From: Streptomyces fulvoviolaceus
GTDB taxonomy: Bacteria; Actinomycetota; Actinomycetes; Streptomycetales; Streptomycetaceae
DNA: 64,000 nt
Assembly: GCF_000718165.1 (NCBI RefSeq)
Contig: NZ_JOEY01000053.1
Coordinates: forward strand, 1-64,000
Direction: 5' to 3'
The notes under the pieces are model-generated. The model did not search any database. It was not told the origin of the DNA and saw nothing but the letters and a program-made list of their open reading frames with translations. This document shows, one piece after another, positions 46,115-55,930 of this stretch; the first letter of the stretch is position 1; the number at the start of each line of letters is the position of its first letter. A program made the translations under genes and the position numbers.

Positions 46115-46803
46115 TCGACCTGAGTGTGAGCCGCACGACTGGGCGCCCCTCGCGGTCTTCATGGGGACCGTGGGCGGGCTGATCCTGCAGCCGCTGCCCG
46201 CTGCCCGCTGCCCGCTGCCCGCTGCCCGCTGCCCGCTGCCCGCTGCCCGCTGCCCGCTGCCCGCCGCCGCGGTGGCGATCGTCGGGTTCACGGTCCTGAT
46301 GATCACCAACCGGCTGGAGGTCGCCGCCGCGCATCGTCACGGGGCTCGGCGAGCGGATCGCCCTCTTCTTCGTGCGGCTGATGGGCCGCTCCAGCCTCGG
46401 ACTCGGCTACGGCATGACGCTCACCGACCTCGCTCCGGCTCCGGTGACGCCCTCCACGACGGCCTGCTCCGGCGCGATGATCGCCACCGCCATGGCCGCG
46501 AACCCGATCATCCAGTCCACCGCGTCCGACCAGGGCGTCGAAGTGAGCTGGGCGAAGTGGGCGGTGGCCGCGATCGTGCCGGGGCTGATCAGCCTGGCCG
46601 TACTGCCGTGGCCGATCTACAAGATCTTCCCGCCGGAGCTGAAGGAGACTCCCGAGGCCCCGGCGGAGACCGTGCGCAGGCTCGCCGAGCGTGGGCCGAT
46701 GGGCCGCGGCGAGTGGGGTCATGGCGGGCACCTTCGGGTCGCGAACCTCGTGATCTGGATGGGGGTGGGCTCGCTGTGGCTGAAGGTGCCGGGCGCCTGG
46801 TGA
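46115..46803 (+). pseudogene. Decayed DASS-family anion permease
   Basis: Recognisable pieces in order: WAPLAVFMGTVGGLILQPLP, then a repeat expansion, VAIVGFTVLMITNRLE, a frame change near 46320, TGLGERIALFFVRLMGRSSL, GYGMTLTDLAPAPVTPSTTA, a deletion, MIATAMAANPIIQS, and KWAVAAIVPGLISLAVLPWP to 46803. This is the order in SLC13/DASS dicarboxylate or citrate permeases, but the N-terminus and several helices are missing. It cannot form a working carrier. Confidence 0.75.
46193..46262 (+). repeat. Ten perfect tandem copies of GCTGCCC
   Basis: A 7-bp unit repeated ten times without a mismatch inside the decayed permease, exactly between LQPLP and AAAVAIVG. Ten copies add 63 bases to a single ancestral unit and keep the frame; most other copy numbers would not. 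Such an array is prone to slippage. Confidence 0.95.
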
Positions 46804-46889
46804 TCTGCTTGGAGGTTTCTCCGAGCGCGCCTCTGACCTGCTTGGACGATGTGACCGGGCATCGCATTGCGGCCGACATGGGACAATGA

Positions 46890-48398
<1,509 letters not shown>

Positions 48399-48417
48399 CG
48401 CGTCAACTTCCTTTCGT

Positions 48418-48445
48418 ACGGCCCCCGTTGAAAAGCGGGGGCCGT
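48418..48445 (+). terminator. guaB1 terminator hairpin
   Basis: 10-bp stem ACGGCCCCCG / CGGGGGCCGT with an 8-base loop TTGAAAAG, 20 bp after the stop; followed by TCG. Confidence 0.75.
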
Positions 48446-48474
48446 TCGCGTGCGCGGGCGCCTACGGTCGCCGT

Positions 48475-49002
48475 ATGGACATCACCGCATGCCGGGCCGA
48501 GGACCTCGACGTACTGGAGCGCTTCATGCCGTCGTACGCCGACGACGCACACCACGCGGACCGCTACGCCCGCCAGGCGGCCGGCGACAGCACCTATCTC
48601 ATCCCCTGGCTCGACCGCCGTCCGGTCGGCCACGCGGAGGTCCGCTGGACCGGCTGCCACGCGCCGGAGGTACGGGCGGCGCTGCCCGGGTGCCCGGACG
48701 TCAACAGCCTCTTCGTCTGGCCGGAGTCGCTGCGCTCCCGGGGTGTCGGCACCGCGCTGGTGCGGGCCGCCGAGCGGCTGGCCCGCGAGCGGGGCATCGG
48801 CGTCATGGGGCTCGGCGTGGGGGACCACAATCCGCGGGCGGCTGCCTTGTACGCGCGGCTCGGATACCGGCCCGCGGTGGCCTTCGTCGACCGCTGGGCC
48901 TACCTGGACGCCTCGGGCGTACGACACGAGCGCGTCGATCCCGGTGTCTTTCTGGTGAAGGAGCTGGATCCGTCAAGCCCTCTTGACGTCAGGCGGGCTT
49001 GA
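48475..49002 (+). CDS. GNAT-family N-acetyltransferase
   Basis: 175 residues, ATG 48475. MDITACRAEDLDVLERFM, HAEVRWTGCHAPEV, VNSLFVWPESLRSRGVGTAL (acetyl-CoA loop RxxGxG/A), GLGVGDHNPRAAALYARLGY. Substrate unknown. The frame is open upstream of the ATG across the terminator, which is clearly non-coding. The 16-bp gap to the next gene suggests co-transcription. Confidence 0.85.
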   Translation: MDITACRAEDLDVLERFMPSYADDAHHADRYARQAAGDSTYLIPWLDRRPVGHAEVRWTGCHAPEVRAALPGCPDVNSLFVWPESLRSRGVGTALVRAAERLARERGIGVMGLGVGDHNPRAAALYARLGYRPAVAFVDRWAYLDASGVRHERVDPGVFLVKELDPSSPLDVRRA

Positions 49003-49017
49003 CGCAAATCTGGGGGC

Positions 49018-49395
49018 ATGGCGACACCACAGAGCATCGAACCGCAGCACACGCTGTTGACCGCCGTGGCCCGTCTCGATGATCTGCGCACCCGCGAGTC
49101 GATGGGGGAGCCCCTCGACCGGGCCGAGTTCCTCGAACTCCTCGCCCTGAGCGAGGTCGTGGCCCGCAAAGCCGCCTACGGGCGCCAGCTCACCGTCCGC
49201 GCGGCCCGCGAGTCCGGGGCCTCCTGGTCGCAGATCGGGGCCGCGCTGGGCACCAGCAAGCAGGCCGCCTGGGAGGCGCACACGCGGTGGATCGACACGC
49301 AGGCGGCCGCCTACGGAAAGCCCGGTCAGATGGGGTTCGACGACGCCGACGTGGCCGAGGCGCGGGCCATCGCGGGGGAGCCCGACGAGCGCTGA
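49018..49395 (+). CDS. Small protein with a C-terminal HTH-like segment
   Basis: 125 residues. The N-terminal part (LLTAVARLDDLRTRESMGEP, DRAEFLELLALSEVVARKA) is helical; then VRAARESGASWSQIGAALGT and SKQAAWEAHTRWI form a clear helix-turn-helix. Similar proteins are common in Streptomyces as conserved hypotheticals. It may bind DNA, but no partner is evident. Confidence 0.7.
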   Translation: MATPQSIEPQHTLLTAVARLDDLRTRESMGEPLDRAEFLELLALSEVVARKAAYGRQLTVRAARESGASWSQIGAALGTSKQAAWEAHTRWIDTQAAAYGKPGQMGFDDADVAEARAIAGEPDER

Positions 49396-49654
49396 CAGAG
49401 GCTCTGTACGACGGTTGATCAGGCCTCCGCGCAACGGTCGAAAGCCCCCGCGCAACGAACGCACGCCCACCCGCGATGAACGCAACGATCTTGCGGAGAC
49501 GCGCAAGGTTGCTGCATTACGAGGGCAATGCCCCGGCTCATAGGGTTCTGCGCTGTACGTGGCGTGGCGGGGACTCCGCTCGGTGGGTTCCTGTTCGCGC
49601 AGGTGCGCCGCCAGTCCTCGCCGCCCTGAGAGGCAGCGACAAAGGAGTCAGCGC

Positions 49655-51112
49655 GTGCTCGACCAAGGCGCACCCCCGCATCACCGCACACCACAGTCCC
49701 CGGGGGTGGGTGCGCGGCTCATGCGTCGCAAGCCCGTGGAACGCCTGGTGGCGGAGGGCGGCCAGGGCGAGGGAGGCAGCCTGCGCCGCACCCTCGGCCT
49801 GTGGCAGCTGACCATGATCAGCATCGGCGCCACCCTCGGCACCGGCATCTTCGTCGTCCTCGGCGAGGCCGTCCCCAAGGCGGGCCCGGCCGTCACCCTC
49901 TCCTTCGTGATCGCCGGACTCACGGCGCTCTTCTCGGCCCTGTCCTACGCCGAACTCGCGGGCACCATCCCGGTCGCCGGCTCCTCGTACTCGTACGCGT
50001 ACGCCACGATGGGTGAGTTGATCGCCTGGACCTGCGGGTGGTGTCTGGTCCTCGAATACGGCGTCTCCGTCGCCGCCGTGGCCGTCGGCTGGGGCGAGTA
50101 CCTCAACGAGTTGCTCGACGGGACCATCGGCGTCACCATCCCGGACGCCCTGTCCGCCCCGCCCGGCGACGGCGGCGTCTTCAACCTGCCGGCGCTGATC
50201 GTCGTCCTGCTGGCCATGGTCTTCCTGCTCGGCGGCGCCCGCGAGTCCGCCCGCGCCAACACCATCATGGTGGCCGTGAAGATCGCCGCGCTCATACTGT
50301 TCTGCGCGATCGGCATCCAGGGCTTCCGCTCCGGCAACTACGAGCACTTCATGCCGCTCGGCATGGCGGGCGTGAGTGCCGCAGGGGCGACGCTCTTCTT
50401 CTCGTACATCGGCTTCGACGCCGCCTCCACGGCCGGTGAGGAGGCGAAGAACGCGCAGCGCGACCTCCCGCGCGCGATCATGCTGTCGCTGGTCATCGTG
50501 ACGGCGCTGTACGTCCTCGTCGCGGCCGTCGCCGTCGGTGCGAAGCCCTGGCAGCGGTTCGGCGACTCGGAGGCCGCGCTCGCCCAGATCATGCGCGAGG
50601 TGACCGGACAGACCTTCTGGGGCACCCTGCTGGCCGCCTGCGCCGTCATAGCCATCGCCAGCGTCGTCCTGACCGTGCTCTACGGCCAGACCCGCATCCT
50701 CTTCGCGATGTCCCGGGACGGGCTGGTGCCGAAGGTGTTCGCGCGCGTGCACCCGAAGACGGGCACGCCTCGCACCAATACGGTGATCGTGTCCCTGTTC
50801 TGCGGTGTCCTGGCCGCCGCCATCCCGCTGGGGCAGCTCGCCGACGCCACCAGCATCGGCACGCTGTTCGCCTTCGGGCTGGTCAACATCGCCGTGGTGG
50901 TGCTGCGCCGGACCCGCCCGGACATGCCCCGCACCTTCCGTGTGCCGCTGTCGCCGGTGCTGCCCGCGTTGGGCCTCGCGTTCTGCGTCTGGATGATGGG
51001 CAGCCTGTCCACCGTCACCTGGGCGGTCTTCGGGGTCTGGATGGCCGTGGGGCTCGTGTTCTACTTCGTATACGGCCATCGCCGTTCCCGACTCGCAACA
51101 CCTGAGAGCTGA
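49655..51112 (+). CDS. APC-superfamily amino acid permease
   Basis: 485 residues from GTG 49655, chosen for AAGGAG seven bases upstream. Twelve-helix CAT/APC type: LRRTLGLWQLTMISIGATLG TGIF motif (helix 1), SFVIAGLTALFSALSYAEL, FFSYIGFDAASTAGEEAKNA (helix 6), VLYGQTRILFAMSRDGLVP. Imports an amino acid or exchanges it. An Lrp/AsnC regulator begins nine bases after its stop on the same strand and probably controls it. Confidence 0.88.
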   Translation: MLDQGAPPHHRTPQSPGVGARLMRRKPVERLVAEGGQGEGGSLRRTLGLWQLTMISIGATLGTGIFVVLGEAVPKAGPAVTLSFVIAGLTALFSALSYAELAGTIPVAGSSYSYAYATMGELIAWTCGWCLVLEYGVSVAAVAVGWGEYLNELLDGTIGVTIPDALSAPPGDGGVFNLPALIVVLLAMVFLLGGARESARANTIMVAVKIAALILFCAIGIQGFRSGNYEHFMPLGMAGVSAAGATLFFSYIGFDAASTAGEEAKNAQRDLPRAIMLSLVIVTALYVLVAAVAVGAKPWQRFGDSEAALAQIMREVTGQTFWGTLLAACAVIAIASVVLTVLYGQTRILFAMSRDGLVPKVFARVHPKTGTPRTNTVIVSLFCGVLAAAIPLGQLADATSIGTLFAFGLVNIAVVVLRRTRPDMPRTFRVPLSPVLPALGLAFCVWMMGSLSTVTWAVFGVWMAVGLVFYFVYGHRRSRLATPES

Positions 51113-51121
51113 TCCACCCCC

Positions 51122-51574
51122 GTGCTCAACGATCTCGACGAACGCATCGTCCACGCCCTCGCCGAGGACGCCCGCCGCTCCTACGCGGACATCGGGCAGA
51201 TCGTCGGCCTCTCCGCACCCGCCGTGAAACGGCGCGTGGACCGACTGCGCGCCACCGGGGCCATCACCGGCTTCACCGTACGGGTGGACCCGGCGGCCCT
51301 CGGCTGGGAGACGGAGGGGTTCGTCGAGATCTACTGCCGGCACAACACCTCGCCCGACACCATCCGGCGGGGCCTGGAGCGCTACCAGGAGGTCGTGGCC
51401 GCGTCCACCGTCACCGGCGACGCGGACGCGGTCGTCCAGGTCTTCGCCTCCGACATGCGGCACTTCGAACGCGTCCTGGAGCGGATCGCGGGGGAGCCGT
51501 TCGTGGAGCGGACGAAGTCCGTGCTGGTGCTGTCGCCGCTGCTGCGCAGGTTCTCCTCCGGATCGCCGACCTGA
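51122..51574 (+). CDS. Lrp/AsnC-family regulator
   Basis: 150 residues. Starts with GTG 51122: LNDLDERIVHALAEDARRSY, ADIGQIVGLSAPAVKRRVDR (HTH), then the RAM ligand-binding domain (GFVEIYCRHNTSPDTIRRGL, VTGDADAVVQVFASDM). It binds an amino acid, likely a substrate of the permease encoded just upstream. The two genes are probably co-transcribed. Confidence 0.88.
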   Translation: MLNDLDERIVHALAEDARRSYADIGQIVGLSAPAVKRRVDRLRATGAITGFTVRVDPAALGWETEGFVEIYCRHNTSPDTIRRGLERYQEVVAASTVTGDADAVVQVFASDMRHFERVLERIAGEPFVERTKSVLVLSPLLRRFSSGSPT

Positions 51575-51575
51575 C

Positions 51576-52025
51576 CTACTCGGCCCGCTGCCGGACCGCC
51601 TTCAGCAGCCGCCCGGTGAGCAGGGCGTGCGCCCCCGAGGAGATGACCAGCAACCGGTAGAGGGCACCGCCCGGCCCGGGGAACCTGGCCCGCGTCTCGG
51701 CCCGCAGCCGGGTGTGGCCGTCCCCGGCCTCGTCCAGGCGGAAGACGAGGGCGTATGTCGAGAAGTAGTGCCGCCCGATAAGCAGCAGCTCGCGTTCCGG
51801 CTCGGCGGAAGCCACCCGGAATCCGGGGAAAGCCGAGCCTACGGCGAGGGGCCGGGGCCCGGACGCCACACGGTCGGCGACCCCGATGAGACGCGCGTAC
51901 CGAGCTGACCGGGGCCGCCCGAAAGACCCCTCAAGGGTCTCGCCGAGCGCCCGCCAGACGTCACCGACGTCGGCAGCGACGACGGTCGTGTGCTCGTCGA
52001 CCCGGGGCAGCGAAACGATGTCCAA
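51576..52025 (-). CDS. DUF2867/SRPBCC-like small protein
   Basis: 149 residues from TTG 52025, chosen because GGAGG lies five bases upstream; the frame continues upstream to an ATG at 52118 through a common intergenic repeat, which is unlikely to be coding. DEHTTVVAADVGDVWRALGE, AVGSAFPGFRVASAEPEREL, GRHYFSTYALVFRLDE and LRAETRARFPGPGGALYRLL suggest an SRPBCC/polyketide-cyclase-like fold (DUF2867-type). It converges with the Lrp gene (stops two bases apart). Confidence 0.65.
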   Translation of the reverse strand: MDIVSLPRVDEHTTVVAADVGDVWRALGETLEGSFGRPRSARYARLIGVADRVASGPRPLAVGSAFPGFRVASAEPERELLLIGRHYFSTYALVFRLDEAGDGHTRLRAETRARFPGPGGALYRLLVISSGAHALLTGRLLKAVRQRAE

Positions 52026-52055
52026 CAGAACCTCCGTAGCAGGCGGGGAGTGCAC

Positions 52056-52094
52056 CCCCTTAGGGGCGCGGGGAACTGCGCGACCAGCCACAAC
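52056..52094. repeat. Common Streptomyces intergenic motif with small hairpin
   Basis: CCCCTTAGGGG followed by CGCGGGGAACTGCGCGACCA. From memory, GGGGCGCGGGGAACTGCGCGA-type sequences occur in many intergenic regions of Streptomyces genomes. It lies between the 3' end of the GntR gene and the start of the DUF2867-like gene, both on the minus strand, and may be a transcription attenuator or terminator. Confidence 0.5.
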
Positions 52095-52131
52095 GAACCC
52101 GCACCCGGAACTCGACAATCCGCCCCGAGCT

Positions 52132-52872
52132 CTACTCCGCCGTCTTACGAGCCAACGCGTTGTTCCCTATCGAGTTGTGCACACTGAAGCTCACCGCATC
52201 CGACCGATACCGGTCGTCCGACCACTCCACCGGCCGCCCGTCCCGCGTCGTCGTCACCCGCCGCACCCGCAGCAGCGGACTGCTGCGGCGGACGAGCAAC
52301 AGCTCGGCATCCCGCGCCCCCGCGGCCACCGCGTCGATGACATGCTCACCGTAGGCGAAGACCAGCCCGGTGTCGTCGAGCAGACGCTGCGTCACGGACG
52401 GACAGTCCGGCTCGATCGACTCGACGGCGGACGAGATCCAGTCGGCGTACACCGTCCGCTCCAGCAGCACCGGCTCGCCGTCCAGCCCACGCACCCGAAG
52501 TACGTGCAACACCTCGATGCCGACGGGCAGTTGGAGGCGTACGGCATCCTCGGCGGCAGCCGGGCGGTACTCCTGGGCGACCACCTGCCCCGTCGCCTCG
52601 CGGCCCATCGCGCGCGCCCACTGGGCGAAGCTGCGCAGTTCCTCGAAGCTCTGGCTGCGGCGGCTCGCCAGGACCACCCGGCGGGCGCCCTGGCGCGAGC
52701 CGATGAGTCCCTCGGCGGTCAGCGCGGCGACGGCCTGGCGGACCGTGCCGCGCGAGACGCCGTAGTGGGCCGCGAGCTCCGTCTCGGCGGGCAGCAGACT
52801 GCCGACCGTGTACTCCTCGCGGTCGATCGCCCGGCGCAGTTCGTCGGCGATCTCCTCGTGTCGCGCCGCCAT
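52132..52872 (-). CDS. GntR-family regulator (HutC/UTRA type)
   Basis: 246 residues. N-terminal winged HTH: IADELRRAIDREEYTVGSLL, AAHYGVSRGTVRQAVAALTA, then a UTRA ligand domain (GIEVLHVLRVRGLDGEPVLL, RTVYADWISSAVESIEPD). Divergent from the ABC importer operon with a perfect palindrome AACTTGT-N4-ACAAGTT between them, so it very likely represses that operon in response to its substrate. HutC-type regulators such as PhnF control phosphonate and related uptake systems. Confidence 0.88.
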   Translation of the reverse strand: MAARHEEIADELRRAIDREEYTVGSLLPAETELAAHYGVSRGTVRQAVAALTAEGLIGSRQGARRVVLASRRSQSFEELRSFAQWARAMGREATGQVVAQEYRPAAAEDAVRLQLPVGIEVLHVLRVRGLDGEPVLLERTVYADWISSAVESIEPDCPSVTQRLLDDTGLVFAYGEHVIDAVAAGARDAELLLVRRSSPLLRVRRVTTTRDGRPVEWSDDRYRSDAVSFSVHNSIGNNALARKTAE

Positions 52873-53023
52873 GCTTCCCCTCTGAGTCGGCCGCTGTGCA
52901 CAGCGTGACCAGCCTAGTCGAGATCCGGTGGGGATCCGAAAGGCTCTGACTGTGCGGAAATTCAGGGGTCATCGTTTCGCCAGTGTTTACGAGCGCGACA
53001 CCAGCGGCGGGCGTACTGAGGCC

Positions 53024-53041
53024 AACTTGTTCAGACAAGTT
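53024..53041. promoter_or_regulatory. GntR operator candidate
   Basis: AACTTGTTCAGACAAGTT, a perfect 7-bp inverted repeat with a 4-base spacer, 45 bp before the substrate-binding protein start and about 150 bp from the GntR start. Form and position suit a HutC-subfamily operator. Confidence 0.65.
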
Positions 53042-53085
53042 CTCTCTGTTTGGCTCCTGCACCTCGCGCGTCCCCTGGAGAAGCC

Positions 53086-54231
53086 GTGACCGTGTCCCTG
53101 CCGAGAACAGCCGCCCTCGCTGTCGTCGCCGCGCTCGCACTGAGCGCCTGTGGCGCCGCCCCCGAGAGCTCGTCGACCACCGCCGACGGCAAGAGCGCCG
53201 CCACCGCCACCTCCGCCGCCGACTTCGGCGGCCTGGCCGCGCTGGTCAAGGCGGCCAAGAAGGAGGGCACGCTGAACGCCATCGCGTTGCCCCGCGACTG
53301 GGCCAACTACGGCGCCCTCATCGACGGCTTCGAGAAGAAGTACGGCATCAAGGTCGAGGTCGAGAACCCGGACGGTTCCAGCCAGGACGAGATCAACGCC
53401 GTGACGTCGAGGAAGGGTCAGGGCCGTGCACCGGACGTCCTCGACCTCGGCAGCTCCTTCGCGCTGAGCGCGGCCCAGCAGGGGCTGCTCGCGCCGTACA
53501 AGGTGGCGTCGTTCGCCGACATCCCCACGGAGCAGAAGGACGCGCAGGCGCGCTGGTACAACGACTACGGCGGCTACATCTCCATCGGCTGCGACGCCAA
53601 GCGGGTCAAGACCTGTCCGACGACCTTCGCGGACCTGCTCAAGCCCCAGTACAAGGGCCAGGTCGCCCTCAACGGCAACCCCACCAAGTCCGGTTCGGCC
53701 TTCGGTGGCGTCTGGGCGGCCTCGCTCGCGAGCGGCGGCTCCTTCGACGACATCCAGCCCGGCCTCGACTTCTTCGCGAAGCTGAAGAAGAACGGCAACT
53801 ACACGCCCGTCGAGTCGACCCCGGCCACCGTCGAGAAGGGCGAGACGCCGATCAGCATCGACTGGGACTACCTGAACGCCGGGTACGCCGACGAGTTCAA
53901 GTCCAAGGGCGTCGACTGGAAGGTGGCGGTGCCCACCGACGGCAAGTTCTCGCAGTACTACTCCCAGGCCGTCAACAAGGACGCCCCGCACCCGGCGGCC
54001 GCCCGGCTGTGGCAGGAGTACCTCTACAGCGCCGAGGGCCAGAACCTCTGGCTCAAGGGATACGCCCGCCCGGCCCTGATGACCGCCATGGAGAAGGCCG
54101 GCACCCTCGACAAGACGGCCGCGGCCAAGCTGCCCGAGGTCTCCGGAACGCCCTCCTTCCCGACCGAGGACCAGCAGGGCAAGGCCAAGACGGTGCTCGG
54201 ACAGGGCTGGGCGAAGGCCGTCTCCGGATGA
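53086..54231 (+). CDS. ABC importer substrate-binding lipoprotein (polyamine/iron/2-AEP type)
   Basis: 381 residues from GTG 53086 after GGAGA. Lipobox ALALSACGAA. Periplasmic-binding type 2 fold: ALVKAAKKEGTLNAIALPRD, VEVENPDGSSQDEINAV, RAPDVLDLGSSFAL, ending with LWQEYLYSAEGQNLWLKGYA. Similar to solute-binding proteins for Fe3+, polyamines and 2-aminoethylphosphonate. First gene of a five-gene operon with ATGA overlaps. The HAD-EEP enzyme at the end of the operon favours a phosphorus-containing substrate. Confidence 0.85.
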   Translation: MTVSLPRTAALAVVAALALSACGAAPESSSTTADGKSAATATSAADFGGLAALVKAAKKEGTLNAIALPRDWANYGALIDGFEKKYGIKVEVENPDGSSQDEINAVTSRKGQGRAPDVLDLGSSFALSAAQQGLLAPYKVASFADIPTEQKDAQARWYNDYGGYISIGCDAKRVKTCPTTFADLLKPQYKGQVALNGNPTKSGSAFGGVWAASLASGGSFDDIQPGLDFFAKLKKNGNYTPVESTPATVEKGETPISIDWDYLNAGYADEFKSKGVDWKVAVPTDGKFSQYYSQAVNKDAPHPAAARLWQEYLYSAEGQNLWLKGYARPALMTAMEKAGTLDKTAAAKLPEVSGTPSFPTEDQQGKAKTVLGQGWAKAVSG

Positions 54232-55124
54232 CGGCCACCCTCACCCGGGTCGACACGGCGACCGCCGCTCCGCAGAAGCGGCGGCGCCGTGCCCTCGGCT
54301 GGCTCGCCGTCGTCCCGCTGCTCGCCTTCACCGCGCTCGCCTTCGGGCTGCCCGCCCTGGCCATGCTCGACGGCGCCTTCACGGCCAAGGACCCGGCGAC
54401 GGGGGCGACTTCGTACACCACCGGCAACCTGACGGCCTCGCTGCAGGGCGCGTATCTGACGGCGCTGATCGGCAGCGTGAAGCTGTCGGCCGTGACCGCC
54501 GGCCTGGGGGCCCTGTGCGGGCTGCCGCTCGCGCAGGCCGTCGTCACCTCCCGCTCCCGCGCGCTGCGCGAGGCCGTGCTCACCGCGTCCGGGGTCCTCG
54601 CCAACTTCGGCGGCGTCCCGCTGGCCTTCGCCTTCGTCGCCACCCTCGGCAACGCCGGTGTGCTGACACAGCACCTGGGCCTCACGGACAAGGGCTGGGA
54701 CCTCTACAGCTTCTGGGGACTGGTGATCGTCTACCTGTACTTCCTGATCCCGCTGATGGTGCTCACCATCACCCCGGCCCTGGAGGGACTGCGCACGCAG
54801 TGGCGCGAGGCCGCCCAGAACAACGGCGCGACGTCCGCGCAGTACTGGCGGCACGTGGCCCTTCCCGTGCTGCTGCCCTCGCTGCTCGGCGGGCTCGTGC
54901 TCCTCTTCGGCAGCGCCTTCGCCGCGTACGCCACCGCCGCCGCCATGGTGGGCAGTTCCATCCCGCTGGTCACCCTGCAGATCGCCGACGCCATCTCCGG
55001 CAACGTCCTGGTCGGCCAGGAGAACGTGGCGCTCGCCCTCAGCCTCGACATGGTCCTCGTCGCCGGCCTGGTCATGGCGGTGTACCTGCCCCTGCAACGA
55101 CGGAGCGCGCGATGGCTCGCCTGA
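54228..55124 (+). CDS. ABC importer permease 1
   Basis: 298 residues, six predicted helices. ATGA overlap with the lipoprotein gene. The EAA loop is visible as EAAQNNGATSAQYWRHVALP. N-terminal RRRRALGWLAVVPLLAFTAL anchors the first helix. Pairs with permease 2, whose gene overlaps its 3' end, to form the translocation pore. Confidence 0.88.
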   Translation: MTATLTRVDTATAAPQKRRRRALGWLAVVPLLAFTALAFGLPALAMLDGAFTAKDPATGATSYTTGNLTASLQGAYLTALIGSVKLSAVTAGLGALCGLPLAQAVVTSRSRALREAVLTASGVLANFGGVPLAFAFVATLGNAGVLTQHLGLTDKGWDLYSFWGLVIVYLYFLIPLMVLTITPALEGLRTQWREAAQNNGATSAQYWRHVALPVLLPSLLGGLVLLFGSAFAAYATAAAMVGSSIPLVTLQIADAISGNVLVGQENVALALSLDMVLVAGLVMAVYLPLQRRSARWLA

Positions 55125-55930
55125 ACCTGTGGCGGTGGGGCGTCTTCGGCCTCGCCGGACTGTACTTCCTGGTGCCGCTGGCCGCGTCCGTGGTCTTCAC
55201 GGTCGACGTGCCCGGGCAGGGTGTCACCTTCGACGCCTACACGCAGATCGTCTCCGCCGACGGCTTCGTCTCCAGCCTGCTGCTGTCACTGGAACTGGCC
55301 GTCGTGACCATCGCGGTCGTGCTGCTGCTGATGGTGCCCGCCATGGTCGCCCTCCGGCTCGGCGCGCCCCGGCTGCGGCCGGTCGTCGAGGTGGTGTGCT
55401 CGCTGCCGTTGGTGGTCCCGCCGATCGCCTTCGTCGCCGGCATCTCGACCGTCCTCAAATGGGGGCCCGAACACCTCTCGCGGACCCCGCTGTTCCAGAC
55501 GTTCGTGGCCATCCAGAACCCGGACTTCCCGTTCGTGCTGGTTCTCGCGTACGTCGTGATGGCGCTGCCCTTCGTGCACCGGGCACTGGACGCCGGACTG
55601 AGGGCCGTCGACGTGCCCACCCTCGTCGAGGCCGCTCGCAGCCTCGGGGCGTCCTGGCCGCAGGCGCTCGTCCAGGCCGTGCTGCCCAACCTCCGCGGCG
55701 CGCTGCTGAACGCCTCCTTCCTCACCCTGGCCCTGGTACTCGGCGAGTTCACCGTGGCGCAGCTGCTCGGCTTCCAGCCGTTCGCCGTGTGGATCTACAG
55801 CATCGGCGGATCGCAGGCCCAGCTGTCCGTCGCCGTGTCCGTGCTGAGCCTGTTCGTCACCTGGGCCCTGCTCCTCGTGCTCGCCGGATTCGGTGGGCGT
55901 ACCCGTACCGCATCCCGGGATGAATCATGA
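55112..55930 (+). CDS. ABC importer permease 2
   Basis: 272 residues from ATG 55112, overlapping permease 1 by 13 bases. Six helices; EAA loop EAARSLGASWPQALVQAVLP and the following LTLALVLGEFTVAQLLGFQP are typical of the polyamine/iron permease family. Its stop overlaps the ATPase start (ATGA). Confidence 0.88.
   Translation: MARLNLWRWGVFGLAGLYFLVPLAASVVFTVDVPGQGVTFDAYTQIVSADGFVSSLLLSLELAVVTIAVVLLLMVPAMVALRLGAPRLRPVVEVVCSLPLVVPPIAFVAGISTVLKWGPEHLSRTPLFQTFVAIQNPDFPFVLVLAYVVMALPFVHRALDAGLRAVDVPTLVEAARSLGASWPQALVQAVLPNLRGALLNASFLTLALVLGEFTVAQLLGFQPFAVWIYSIGGSQAQLSVAVSVLSLFVTWALLLVLAGFGGRTRTASRDES

Noticed and set aside
46193..46262. GCTGCCC array considered as a CRISPR or origin iteron
   Set aside because: 7-bp units without spacers inside a coding remnant; no DnaA boxes or rep gene nearby.
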